From positions 620,001 through 684,000 of the forward strand of contig NZ_CP043499.1 of the NCBI RefSeq assembly GCF_009498215.1: DNA of 64,000 bases, given 5' to 3'. The stretch is from Rhizobium grahamii (GTDB lineage Bacteria > Pseudomonadota > Alphaproteobacteria > Rhizobiales > Rhizobiaceae). The number at the start of each line of letters is the position of its first letter. Within the stretch, counting starts at the first letter, position 1. Below the pieces are notes generated by a model, which worked only from the letters and a program-made list of their open reading frames with translations, had not been told where the DNA came from and ran no database searches. The translations under genes were made by a program, and so were the position numbers. Shown piece by piece: positions 15,799 through 23,024 of the stretch.

Positions 15799-16761
15799 TC
15801 AAACCGGTTCGCCAAATCGGTGCGTGTATCCACCTTCCTGAAAGTCGTCGAAGCCGTGCGACCAGCTCTTGCCCGGCCAGACATAATCCACTCGCCCTTC
15901 CGCCGGCCGGTAGATGGCCGTGTAGAGAGTAGGGTGGGAACCGCTCCTGGAATATAGCGGCGGTCGCAGGAACAAGTCGGTCAGCCGCGACAAGGACATG
16001 GATGGATCTGCGAGAGCCTGCTGGATCGCGAGCTGCCGCGCCATTGACGACGATGAGGGACGGGTGGTTCGCTGATGGTTCGTGCAGGCCCTCAACCGCG
16101 AGATGATCGGTCGCTGGCGGGGGCCGAGCAGCAACGTCGCGTATTGGCCCGAGCGGTCGAGCACGGTGACGTTCTGGGGGAGAGCAACGGGTATCCGGCA
16201 AAGCGCTGCGACGGCCTCATCGACGCGGCGACACGTTTCGAGAATGTACCGGATTACCAGGATGATCGAGAAGCCGACCCCCTGCGTGCGTCCACCACCG
16301 AGCGTGACGCTTGCCGCCAATCCCTCTTCGTTCATGCCGTCAACGCAACCTCCCCATGGCCTCTGCGCCTTGGAGATCACTTTCAAGCTCGACCACGCCG
16401 TCATTTCAAATCGCCCCGAGACGATCTCAGGCGGATAGTCGAAATTGCGGATCAATGCCGGACCATCGGGCCCGAACCATACCGCCTGACTGCAACCAAA
16501 GCGCTCCGGGGCGGGCCGGTAGTGGCTCAGCATCCGATGGGCCACCTCGTCATCGCCAACCAGAGCACAGGCGCTCTCATAGAAGGGCATCAACTCCAGC
16601 ATGTGCTGCAGTAGGGCGGCGCGACAGTCGTTGGCGGTCGGTGTGTCTGACGCGGTTTGTCCGAAATACCACTTCTCGGCTTCGGCTCGTCCGGCAACGA
16701 ACCGGGACAGCCATGCTTCCCCTGGCCGGTCTTCCCGTGCGGTGATGAAGGTCTTCTCCAT
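15799..16761 (-). CDS. C45-family (acyl-transferase-like) amidohydrolase
   Basis: A 320-residue protein of the peptidase C45/acyl-CoA:6-APA acyltransferase-like family. The expected nucleophile is Cys90 in RFGCSQAVWF; family features such as LIRNFDYPPE, RPWGGCVDGMNEEGLAASVTLGG and the RTTRPSS region follow. In the best-known members self-cleavage before the cysteine frees an N-terminal nucleophile that cuts linear amides. The family-typical start is the ATG at 16761, though no clear ribosome site precedes it; the frame is open to 16911. It converges on the OmpA-family gene. The substrate is unknown. Confidence 0.75.
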   Translation of the reverse strand: MEKTFITAREDRPGEAWLSRFVAGRAEAEKWYFGQTASDTPTANDCRAALLQHMLELMPFYESACALVGDDEVAHRMLSHYRPAPERFGCSQAVWFGPDGPALIRNFDYPPEIVSGRFEMTAWSSLKVISKAQRPWGGCVDGMNEEGLAASVTLGGGRTQGVGFSIILVIRYILETCRRVDEAVAALCRIPVALPQNVTVLDRSGQYATLLLGPRQRPIISRLRACTNHQRTTRPSSSSMARQLAIQQALADPSMSLSRLTDLFLRPPLYSRSGSHPTLYTAIYRPAEGRVDYVWPGKSWSHGFDDFQEGGYTHRFGEPV

Positions 16762-16841
16762 AGCGGCGGCAGTATAGGAACGGCTTTGGCGGAGTGGCAA
16801 GTTGCGTTCCGCAAAGCGGGAGGGCAGTCGTCGGTCGGTGT

Positions 16842-16862
16842 GTGTGTGCGATACCGTAATAT
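16842..16862 (+). promoter_or_regulatory. promoter-like motif, copy 2
   Basis: GTGTGCG, A, TACCGTAA, T, ATAC: 19 of 21 bases equal the copy at 14634-14654, in the same orientation. It lies 129 bases before the DUF2254 gene and 81 bases beyond the start of the oppositely oriented C45-type gene. TAATAT within it is a good -10 candidate. Confidence 0.5.
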
Positions 16863-16990
16863 ACGCCCTCCGCAGTTCCCTCTCATGCATAATCTCTTCC
16901 GGTCCCATCAAGCGATCGGGATAAAAACGGTGCGGCTGATCAAATCAAAGCGCGAGAAAACATGCATTCGGGCATTCTGGGGATAGCGCG

Positions 16991-18295
16991 ATGGGCTGGA
17001 ATCGACTGTATAGCTTGAGAAGCTACATCAAGTCTTCGCTGTGGCTCGTGCCGTTTCTGGCTCTCCTTTTCTACATCCTTGCAATCCGGCTGGTCTATCT
17101 GCTCGAGCCATGGCTGGGGTGGACCGAACAATGGCCATGGGGGCTTGCTGGTTCTCAGAGGTTGCTGGAGACGATTATCACGATGACGCTGACGTTCGTC
17201 GTGTTTACCTTCGGCTCGCTGTTGGTGGCGATCCAAATCGCCGGCGGCCAACTGACGCCCAGGATTATTGCAACGACCTTGCTGCGGGACAATGCGATCC
17301 GCTTTACCGTCGGCCTGTTCATTTTCACTCTGTTGTTCGCGACAGGGGCACTGGCGAGGTTGGAGTCCGACGTTCATCAGGCGGTGGTTGGTGTCGCCGG
17401 CATCCTCGGCTTCCTGTCTATCGCAGCCTTTCTTTACCTGATCGATTATGCAGCTCGTCTCCTCAGGCCTGTGAGCATTGTCTTGAGGGTGAGCGAAGAA
17501 GGTCGCGCCGTCATCGAAGAGGTCTATCCTGCGATGGCGACCGATGACGAAGTGGATACTTCACACGACCCGAGACCAAGTGAGCGGCCTGCAAAATCCA
17601 TTCTCTATAGGGGGAGGCCTGCCATTATCGTGGCCGTCAATACGAAGGCCCTGTTCGGCCTGGCTGAGAAAACGCGCTCCGTGGTGGAGCTGGTCCCACG
17701 GGTGGGTGATTTCGTCGCCTCCGGCGAGCCTCTTTTTCGGCTCTACGGCGCAAACGTCCCCGAGGAATCAGTCCTGCGAACGATGATCGCCTTCGGGCCG
17801 GAACGAACCCTCGAACAAGACGCGACCTTCGCCTTCCGGATCCTCGTGGACATCGCCATTAAGGCGCTCTCGAAGGCGATAAACGACCCGACGACGGCCG
17901 TTCTCGCCATCGATCAATTGCAGCGCCTGCTCTGCTACGTTGGCAAGCGCAGCCTTGTCGGAGAAGCGCTGATGAACCAATCCGGAGAACTGCGCGTCAT
18001 CTGTCGTACGCCGGATTGGGAGGATTTCGTGAAGGTGACGTTCAGCGAGATTAGGCTTTACGGCGCTGAGAATTTCCAGATCGCACGCCGCCTGCGGGCT
18101 GTGCTGGAGTACGCTCTGCAGGTGCTGCCGGAATTCCGACACGCAGCGCTCGAAACCGAATTGGATCTGCTCGATCGGCGATTGGCCGAGCTCTACTATT
18201 TTCCCGAGGACCTTGCGCTCGCTAGGGTGGCCGATTCACAGGGCCTGGGTGGCGGCAAAGGTAGTGGTGCATCGACGCCGACCGCTACGACGTGA
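16991..18295 (+). CDS. DUF2254 family membrane protein
   Basis: A 434-residue inner-membrane protein of the DUF2254 family. Four hydrophobic segments lie in the N-terminal third (about residues 16-40, 60-85, 100-120 and 133-155), followed by a soluble C-terminal region with the recognisable ALSKAINDPTTAVLAIDQLQRLL stretch. The function of the family is not established; its membrane topology has prompted suggestions of channel or stress roles. It is a single gene with motif copy 2 upstream, and it ends 55 bases before the convergent pseudoazurin gene. Confidence 0.85.
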   Translation: MGWNRLYSLRSYIKSSLWLVPFLALLFYILAIRLVYLLEPWLGWTEQWPWGLAGSQRLLETIITMTLTFVVFTFGSLLVAIQIAGGQLTPRIIATTLLRDNAIRFTVGLFIFTLLFATGALARLESDVHQAVVGVAGILGFLSIAAFLYLIDYAARLLRPVSIVLRVSEEGRAVIEEVYPAMATDDEVDTSHDPRPSERPAKSILYRGRPAIIVAVNTKALFGLAEKTRSVVELVPRVGDFVASGEPLFRLYGANVPEESVLRTMIAFGPERTLEQDATFAFRILVDIAIKALSKAINDPTTAVLAIDQLQRLLCYVGKRSLVGEALMNQSGELRVICRTPDWEDFVKVTFSEIRLYGAENFQIARRLRAVLEYALQVLPEFRHAALETELDLLDRRLAELYYFPEDLALARVADSQGLGGGKGSGASTPTATT

Positions 18296-18349
18296 TGTCG
18301 CTCGACAGAAAGCCGGGGCGCGAGGTCGCGCCACCGGCAGGCCGGATGA

Positions 18350-18793
18350 CTACTGCGTCAGTTGCACGAGGTCGGCGTCCAGCCGCTTGCGAACCAGGTT
18401 TGGCACCTTGGCAATTTTGATCGCCTCGAGGTTGGAAGGGGTGTCGCCGACCTGGATCAGCGCAACCATCCCCATGCCCACATGCGGCGTGCATTTGACG
18501 ACATAGGCGCCGGGCAGATCGAACCTGGCTTGATATTGTTCGTTCGGCTTGGATTTGAATTCGGGTGCGCCGTCGGGGATGAGGCCCTTGAAGGTTTCGA
18601 CGTTGTGGCTCTTGTCGGTCGGGACGAAGGTGATCGTATCGCCCGGAGCGATCTTGACGAACCCTGGCTCGAAGACCATCGCGCCATCGGCGCCCTTGTT
18701 GAGCATCTGAATCTGGTGGTCCGCGGCCATCGACGGTGCTGCCGAGGCAACCAGCGCTGCCGCCACAGCGATCAGACCGAATTTCAAACGCAT
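18350..18793 (-). CDS. pseudoazurin (blue copper electron carrier)
   Basis: A 147-residue periplasmic type I copper protein. After a signal peptide ending in PSMA, the four copper ligands are visible: His63 (SHNVETF), Cys101, His104 and Met109 (KCTPHVGMGM). Pseudoazurins carry electrons from the bc1 complex to nitrite or nitrous oxide reductases or to haem-copper oxidases. AGGAG stands eight bases before the ATG at 18793 and only two before an ATG at 18799, so I take the inner one. It is divergent from ccoN and has its own FNR-type box, which suggests use under low oxygen. Confidence 0.92.
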   Translation of the reverse strand: MRLKFGLIAVAAALVASAAPSMAADHQIQMLNKGADGAMVFEPGFVKIAPGDTITFVPTDKSHNVETFKGLIPDGAPEFKSKPNEQYQARFDLPGAYVVKCTPHVGMGMVALIQVGDTPSNLEAIKIAKVPNLVRKRLDADLVQLTQ

Positions 18794-18865
18794 GTGCATG
18801 TCTCCTGTTTCCTGAGGTCGAGCTGACCTCGGCGCTCGTTCTAGGGCGCGGCGCCTCGATGTTCT

Positions 18866-18879
18866 TTGATGTCTGTCAA
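18866..18879 (-). promoter_or_regulatory. FNR/FixK box upstream of pseudoazurin
   Basis: TTGAT-GTCT-GTCAA, one position off the symmetric TTGAT-N4-ATCAA anaerobox. It lies about 73-86 bp upstream of the pseudoazurin start, in the 308-bp divergent region shared with ccoN. Confidence 0.65.
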
Positions 18880-18999
18880 ACTTGCGAGAAATGCCCCCGC
18901 CTCGTGCCCGCGACACATTGGACGCGCGGTCCTACGGCAAACTCGTTTCGTCCGCGAACGCGGCTTCGCGCGAAGCATTCATTCCAAAGCCGGTATTCC

Positions 19000-19013
19000 T
19001 TGATGTAGATCAA
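19000..19013 (+). promoter_or_regulatory. FNR/FixK anaerobox upstream of ccoN
   Basis: A perfect TTGAT-GTAG-ATCAA anaerobox, about 89 bp before the ccoN start. Activation from this box would put the ccoN transcription start near 19048 if the usual -41.5 spacing applies. Confidence 0.85.
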
Positions 19014-19101
19014 GGAGCACGGTCGCTGTCCGTGCCAGTCCTCATCCCCAGTACGACAGAACCGGCCGCGCCGGGCTGGTCTACGCACTGGGGACGACAA
19101 C

Positions 19102-20724
19102 ATGAATTATTCAACCGAAACAATCGTGGTCGCTGCGGCCGCGTTCCTGGCTTTGCTGGGGGCGGGCTACGCGCATGACCATCTTTTCGCGGTCCACATG
19201 GCCATACTGTGCTTCTGCCTCGTGGCCGGCACGGTGCTGCTTCTTCGGCGAGTGGATTTCTCGCCGGCGGCCCGTCACGCCAAGGTCGATACGTCAGGAT
19301 ATTTCGACGAGGTGATCAGGTACGGCCTCATCGCCACGGTCTTCTGGGGTGTCGTCGGCTTTCTCGTCGGAGTGGTCGTCGCCGCCCAGCTGGCATGTCC
19401 CGACCTCAACATAGCGCCCTGGTTCAATTTCGGCCGCCTGCGCCCGGTCCACACCTCGGCGGTGATCTTCGCCTTCGGCGGCAACGCTCTGATCATGACG
19501 TCGTTCTATGTGGTCCAGCGTACCTGCCGCGCTCGCTTGTTCGGCGGTAGCTTGGCCTGGTTCGTGTTCTGGGGCTACCAGCTGTTCATCATCATGGCGG
19601 CGACCGGCTATCTTCTCGGCATCTCGCAGGGCCGCGAATATGCGGAACCGGAATGGTACGTCGACCTCTGGCTCACGGTCGTCTGGGTCGCCTATCTCGC
19701 GGTGTATCTGGGCACGATCCTGAAGCGCAAGGAACCGCACATCTACGTCGCGAACTGGTTCTATCTCGCCTTCATCGTGACGATCGCGATGCTGCATGTT
19801 GTGAACAACCTGGCAGTCCCGGTCTCCTTCCTCGGGTCGAAGAGCTATTCGGTCTTCTCGGGTGTCCAGGATGCGCTGACGCAGTGGTGGTACGGCCATA
19901 ACGCCGTCGGCTTCTTCCTGACCGCCGGGTTCCTCGGCATGATGTACTACTTCGTGCCGAAGCAGGCGAACCGCCCTGTCTATTCGTACCGCCTGTCGAT
20001 CATCCACTTCTGGGCACTGATCTTCATGTACATCTGGGCAGGCCCGCACCACCTGCATTACACCGCCCTTCCGGACTGGGCCCAGACGCTCGGCATGGTC
20101 TTCTCGATCATGCTGTGGATGCCGTCCTGGGGCGGCATGATCAACGGCCTGATGACGCTGTCGGGCGCGTGGGACAAGATCCGCACCGATCCGATCATCC
20201 GCATGATGGTCATCGCCATCGCATTCTACGGCATGTCGACCTTCGAAGGCCCGATGATGTCGGTGAAGACGGTGAACTCGCTCAGCCACTACACGGAATG
20301 GACCATCGGTCACGTCCACTCGGGCGCGCTTGGATGGGTCGGTATGATCACCTTCGGTGCAATCTACTATCTGACGCCGAAGCTGTGGGGACGCGAGCGA
20401 CTCTACAGCCTGCGCATGGTCAACTGGCATTTCTGGCTCGCCACGCTCGGCATCGTGATCTACGCGGCCGTTCTCTGGGTCGCCGGCATCCAGCAGGGCC
20501 TGATGTGGCGCGAATACAATTCGCAGGGCTTCCTCGTCTATTCCTTCGCCGAGACCGTCGCCGCCATGTTCCCCTACTACGTGCTGCGCACGGTGGGCGG
20601 AGCGCTCTACCTGGCGGGCGGGCTCGTGATGGCCTGGAACGTGTTCATGACGATCAAGGGTCACCAGCGCGCGGAAGCCGCTATTCCGACCGCATATGTG
20701 CCCCAGGCACAAGCTGCCGAGTGA
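19102..20724 (+). CDS. ccoN: cytochrome cbb3 oxidase subunit I
   Basis: The 540-residue haem b / haem b3-CuB catalytic subunit of the high-affinity cbb3 terminal oxidase (FixN in rhizobia). It has at least 12 hydrophobic segments and the expected histidine motifs, for example RPVHTSAVIFAFGGN near the low-spin haem, WWYGHNAVGFFLTAGFLG, WAGPHHLHYTALPDW for the CuB site and EWTIGHVHSGALGWVG near the haem ligands. It reduces O2 to water and pumps protons at very low oxygen. It is first in ccoNOQP, driven by the anaerobox at 19000. Confidence 0.97.
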   Translation: MNYSTETIVVAAAAFLALLGAGYAHDHLFAVHMAILCFCLVAGTVLLLRRVDFSPAARHAKVDTSGYFDEVIRYGLIATVFWGVVGFLVGVVVAAQLACPDLNIAPWFNFGRLRPVHTSAVIFAFGGNALIMTSFYVVQRTCRARLFGGSLAWFVFWGYQLFIIMAATGYLLGISQGREYAEPEWYVDLWLTVVWVAYLAVYLGTILKRKEPHIYVANWFYLAFIVTIAMLHVVNNLAVPVSFLGSKSYSVFSGVQDALTQWWYGHNAVGFFLTAGFLGMMYYFVPKQANRPVYSYRLSIIHFWALIFMYIWAGPHHLHYTALPDWAQTLGMVFSIMLWMPSWGGMINGLMTLSGAWDKIRTDPIIRMMVIAIAFYGMSTFEGPMMSVKTVNSLSHYTEWTIGHVHSGALGWVGMITFGAIYYLTPKLWGRERLYSLRMVNWHFWLATLGIVIYAAVLWVAGIQQGLMWREYNSQGFLVYSFAETVAAMFPYYVLRTVGGALYLAGGLVMAWNVFMTIKGHQRAEAAIPTAYVPQAQAAE

Positions 20725-20732
20725 GGTGAGAC

Positions 20733-21467
20733 ATGGCATCGATACTAGACAAACATCATATCCTCGAGAAGAACGCCACGCTGCTTCTGGTCGGCTCGCT
20801 GCTCGTGGTCAGCATCGGCGGCATCGTCGAGATTGCTCCACTGTTCTATCTCCAGAACACCATCGAGAAGGTCGAAGGCATGCGTCCTTATACGCCTCTC
20901 GAACTGGCGGGGCGCAATATCTATATCCGCGAAGGATGCTATGTCTGCCATAGCCAGATGATCCGCCCGTTCCGGGACGAGGTGGAGCGCTACGGCCACT
21001 ATTCGCTTGCCGCGGAATCCATGTACGACCATCCGTTCCAGTGGGGCTCCAAGCGAACCGGTCCCGACCTTGCTCGCGTTGGCGGCCGTTATTCGAACGA
21101 GTGGCATGTCCAGCATCTCTCGGATCCGAGAGCCGTCGTGCCGGAATCGATCATGCCCAAATACGCCTTCCTGAAGGAACAGGAAGTCACCGTCAAAGAC
21201 GTCGGCATGGACCTCAAGGCAAACGAGGATGTCGGTGTGCCTTATAACGACGACATGCTCGCCAATGCCGAAGCCGACATGAAGGCGCAGGCCGATCCGA
21301 ACGCCGATACCACTGCTCTTCTCCAACGATATCCGAAGGCGAAAGTCGGCGATTTCGACGGTGACCCGCAGAAGCTGACCGAGATGGATGCGCTTGTCGC
21401 CTACCTCCAGATGCTGGGCACGCTGGTCGATTTCTCGACCTACGACGACGCAACCGGCTATCGATGA
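20733..21467 (+). CDS. ccoO: cytochrome cbb3 oxidase subunit II
   Basis: The 244-residue monohaem c-type subunit (FixO). One N-terminal membrane anchor (TLLLVGSLLVVSIGGIVEI) precedes the haem motif CYVCHS (CxxCH), with YGHYSLAAESMYDHPFQWGSKRTGPDLARVGG downstream and the Met ligand region PESIMPKY. It takes electrons from CcoP and passes them to CcoN. It starts eight bases after ccoN within the same operon. Confidence 0.97.
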   Translation: MASILDKHHILEKNATLLLVGSLLVVSIGGIVEIAPLFYLQNTIEKVEGMRPYTPLELAGRNIYIREGCYVCHSQMIRPFRDEVERYGHYSLAAESMYDHPFQWGSKRTGPDLARVGGRYSNEWHVQHLSDPRAVVPESIMPKYAFLKEQEVTVKDVGMDLKANEDVGVPYNDDMLANAEADMKAQADPNADTTALLQRYPKAKVGDFDGDPQKLTEMDALVAYLQMLGTLVDFSTYDDATGYR

Positions 21468-21476
21468 GGTGATCTG

Positions 21477-21629
21477 ATGGAAACCTATACCGCAATGCGG
21501 CACTTCGCCGACAGCTGGGGCCTTCTGGCAATGGCCGCGTTTTTCGTTGGCGCGATCGTCTTTACGCTCCGTCCCGGCAGCAAGCAGACGGCCAAGGACG
21601 CCGCCGATATTCCCCTGAAGGATGATTGA
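21477..21629 (+). CDS. ccoQ: cytochrome cbb3 oxidase small subunit
   Basis: A 50-residue single-pass membrane protein (starts METYTAMRHFADSWGLLAMA, TM at about residues 14-31, then LRPGSKQ and an acidic tail). Length, position between ccoO and ccoP and the family-typical TALRHFADSW-like start identify it as CcoQ/FixQ, which stabilises the CcoP association with the complex. Nine bases separate it from ccoO. Confidence 0.93.
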   Translation: METYTAMRHFADSWGLLAMAAFFVGAIVFTLRPGSKQTAKDAADIPLKDD

Positions 21630-21630
21630 G

Positions 21631-22494
21631 ATGTCGGAAAAGCATGTTGATGAAATCAGCGGCGTCGAGACCACCGGACACGAATGGGACGGCATCAGGG
21701 AGTTGAACAACCCGATGCCCCGGTGGTGGGTCTGGACGTTCTACGCGACGATCCTCTGGGCTATCGCCTATGCGATCGCCTATCCGTCCATCCCGATGAT
21801 CAAGGACACGACCAAGGGGCTACTTGGCTTTTCGAGCCGTGCCGAGCTGCAACAGGACCTCGACCAGGCGAAGGTCGCGCAGATCAGGTTCCACGATCAG
21901 ATCGCGGCAAGGACGGTGCAGGAGATCGACGCCGATCCTGCATTGCGTGAATTTGCGATTGCCGGCGGGGCATCGGCCTTCAAGGTCAACTGTGCGCCAT
22001 GCCACGGCTCTGGCGCGACGGGCGGTGCTGGCTTCCCCAACCTCAACGACGACGATTGGCTCTGGGGCGGAGATCTGGACTCGATCCAGAAGACCATTGC
22101 CCATGGCATCCGCTATGACGCTGACGCGGACACTCACGTATCCGAAATGCCGGCGTTCGGGGAGATTCTGGACTCCACCCAGACGGCACAGGTCGCCGCC
22201 TATGTCTGGAGCCTGACGAACACGCCCTCGGATGCCGCGCGTGCGGTAGCAGGCAAGCAGATCTTCCTCGACAACTGCGCCGCGTGTCACGGCGAGGATG
22301 CGAAGGGCAAGGCCGATATGGGCGCGCCAAACCTGGCTGACGCGATATGGCTGAAGGGGAGCGGCGAAGATGCCATCATTCGCCAGGTTTCGGCACCCAA
22401 GCACGGCGTCATGCCCGCATGGGCCCGGCGCCTGGGTGAGCCTGTCGTGAAAGAACTCACGGTCTTCGTTCATTCGCTCGGCGGCGGCCAGTAA
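21631..22494 (+). CDS. ccoP: cytochrome cbb3 oxidase subunit III (dihaem)
   Basis: The 287-residue dihaem cytochrome c subunit (FixP). It has the usual N-terminal HEWDGIRELNNPMPRWWVWTFYATI segment with a membrane anchor, then two CxxCH haem sites, CAPCHG and CAACHG, each in a separate cytochrome c domain. It receives electrons from soluble carriers. I use the ATG at 21631, with GAAGGA eight bases upstream; an ATG at 21622 overlaps the ccoQ end. It is the last clear gene of ccoNOQP. Confidence 0.96.
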   Translation: MSEKHVDEISGVETTGHEWDGIRELNNPMPRWWVWTFYATILWAIAYAIAYPSIPMIKDTTKGLLGFSSRAELQQDLDQAKVAQIRFHDQIAARTVQEIDADPALREFAIAGGASAFKVNCAPCHGSGATGGAGFPNLNDDDWLWGGDLDSIQKTIAHGIRYDADADTHVSEMPAFGEILDSTQTAQVAAYVWSLTNTPSDAARAVAGKQIFLDNCAACHGEDAKGKADMGAPNLADAIWLKGSGEDAIIRQVSAPKHGVMPAWARRLGEPVVKELTVFVHSLGGGQ

Positions 22495-22504
22495 GGATGA
22501 TCCG

Positions 22505-22693
22505 ATGAGCACCCATGATCACAACCCTCTCCTCGGGCTCTATGGCACGCCTCGCTCCGTCATTCACTCGCGCGTGTCATCGCGCTCCAGCAAGACCGTG
22601 ACACCGGTGAGCGAGCAGGAAGATCCCGGCAAGATGGGCAGCTCGATCGTCAGCTTGAATTGCCTCAAGGATCAGAAGCCGACCAGCCGTTAG
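22505..22693 (+). CDS. possible small protein after ccoP
   Basis: A 62-codon open frame starts ten bases after the ccoP stop with AAGGA seven bases before its ATG and ends before the operon terminator at 22720. The product (starts MSTHDHNPLLGLYGTPRSV) is hydrophilic, Ser-rich and without a recognisable domain or membrane segment. Placement and ribosome site favour translation with the operon; the composition is not strongly protein-like, so this is a candidate only. Confidence 0.4.
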   Translation: MSTHDHNPLLGLYGTPRSVIHSRVSSRSSKTVTPVSEQEDPGKMGSSIVSLNCLKDQKPTSR

Positions 22694-22719
22694 AAACGGA
22701 TAGTACCAATGAATGTTTC

Positions 22720-22751
22720 GGGGGCGTGCCTTCGCAGGCGCGGCCCCTTTT
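22720..22751 (+). terminator. terminator of the ccoNOQP operon
   Basis: GGGGGCGTGCC (22720-22730) pairs with GGCGCGGCCCC (22737-22747), with one internal mismatch and one G-T pair, around the loop TTCGCA, and is followed by TTTT. It separates the oxidase operon from the small transcription unit that follows. Confidence 0.75.
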
Positions 22752-22810
22752 CATTCCGGACCCTTGTGCCCTGTTGCCCCTGCGGACCTTGCAGCGAACT
22801 CAACAGAAGT

Positions 22811-22824
22811 TTGACCTATCTCAA
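22811..22824 (+). promoter_or_regulatory. FNR/FixK-like box of a putative small RNA promoter
   Basis: TTGAC-CTAT-CTCAA keeps the essential TTGA-N6-TCAA core. Its centre (22817.5) lies 29.5 bp before the first base of an extended -10-like element TGC-TACACA (hexamer 22847-22852). This predicts a start at about 22859, exactly the -41.5 class II spacing. Confidence 0.5.
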
Positions 22825-22858
22825 AGGGCGACCGGCCGATCAGTGCTACACAGCTTTC

Positions 22859-22943
22859 CGTCTAGTGGAGGTTACGTCACGCAGTCTCTCCTGCGTGATC
22901 CCTTCGGGCCACGTCTCCTCTCCGGGACGTGGCCTTCCTTTTT
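22859..22943 (+). ncRNA. candidate FNR-dependent small RNA between ccoP and ccoG
   Basis: A predicted RNA of about 85 nt. It has a perfect 8-bp hairpin (TCACGCAG at 22877-22884, CTGCGTGA at 22891-22898, loop TCTCTC) and a terminator hairpin (GGCCACGTC at 22907-22915, GACGTGGCC at 22926-22934) followed by a T-rich tail ending in TTTTT. Both loops are CU-rich (TCTCTC and TCCTCTCC) and could pair with ribosome binding sites, as known for the anti-Shine-Dalgarno loops of the alphaproteobacterial Ar14-type RNAs. It is flanked on the left by the ccoNOQP terminator and on the right by the ccoG anaerobox, so it looks like an independent unit. The start position is predicted, not observed. Confidence 0.5.
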
Positions 22944-22960
22944 CGACTGCCTTCCGCTTC

Positions 22961-22974
22961 TTGATCTACGTCAA
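22961..22974 (+). promoter_or_regulatory. FNR/FixK anaerobox upstream of ccoG
   Basis: TTGAT-CTAC-GTCAA, one position from the symmetric consensus. With -41.5 spacing, transcription would begin at about 23009, between the GTG at 23004 and the ATG at 23025. This helps choose the ATG as the ccoG start. Confidence 0.75.
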
Positions 22975-23024
22975 GGCGTGACCCTCGGGGAGATGGAAAA
23001 ACGGTGTCAAAGGCGGACACCAAA

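Noticed and set aside
19294..20739. 481-codon minus-strand frame opposite ccoN
   Set aside because: Exact shadow of the cbb3 subunit I gene, whose motifs are unmistakable; no ribosome site or domain.
22709..22981. 90-codon plus-strand frame across the ccoP-ccoG gap
   Set aside because: It runs through two terminators and two FNR-type boxes and is Cys/Arg/Ser-rich; the segment is better explained by regulatory elements and a small RNA.
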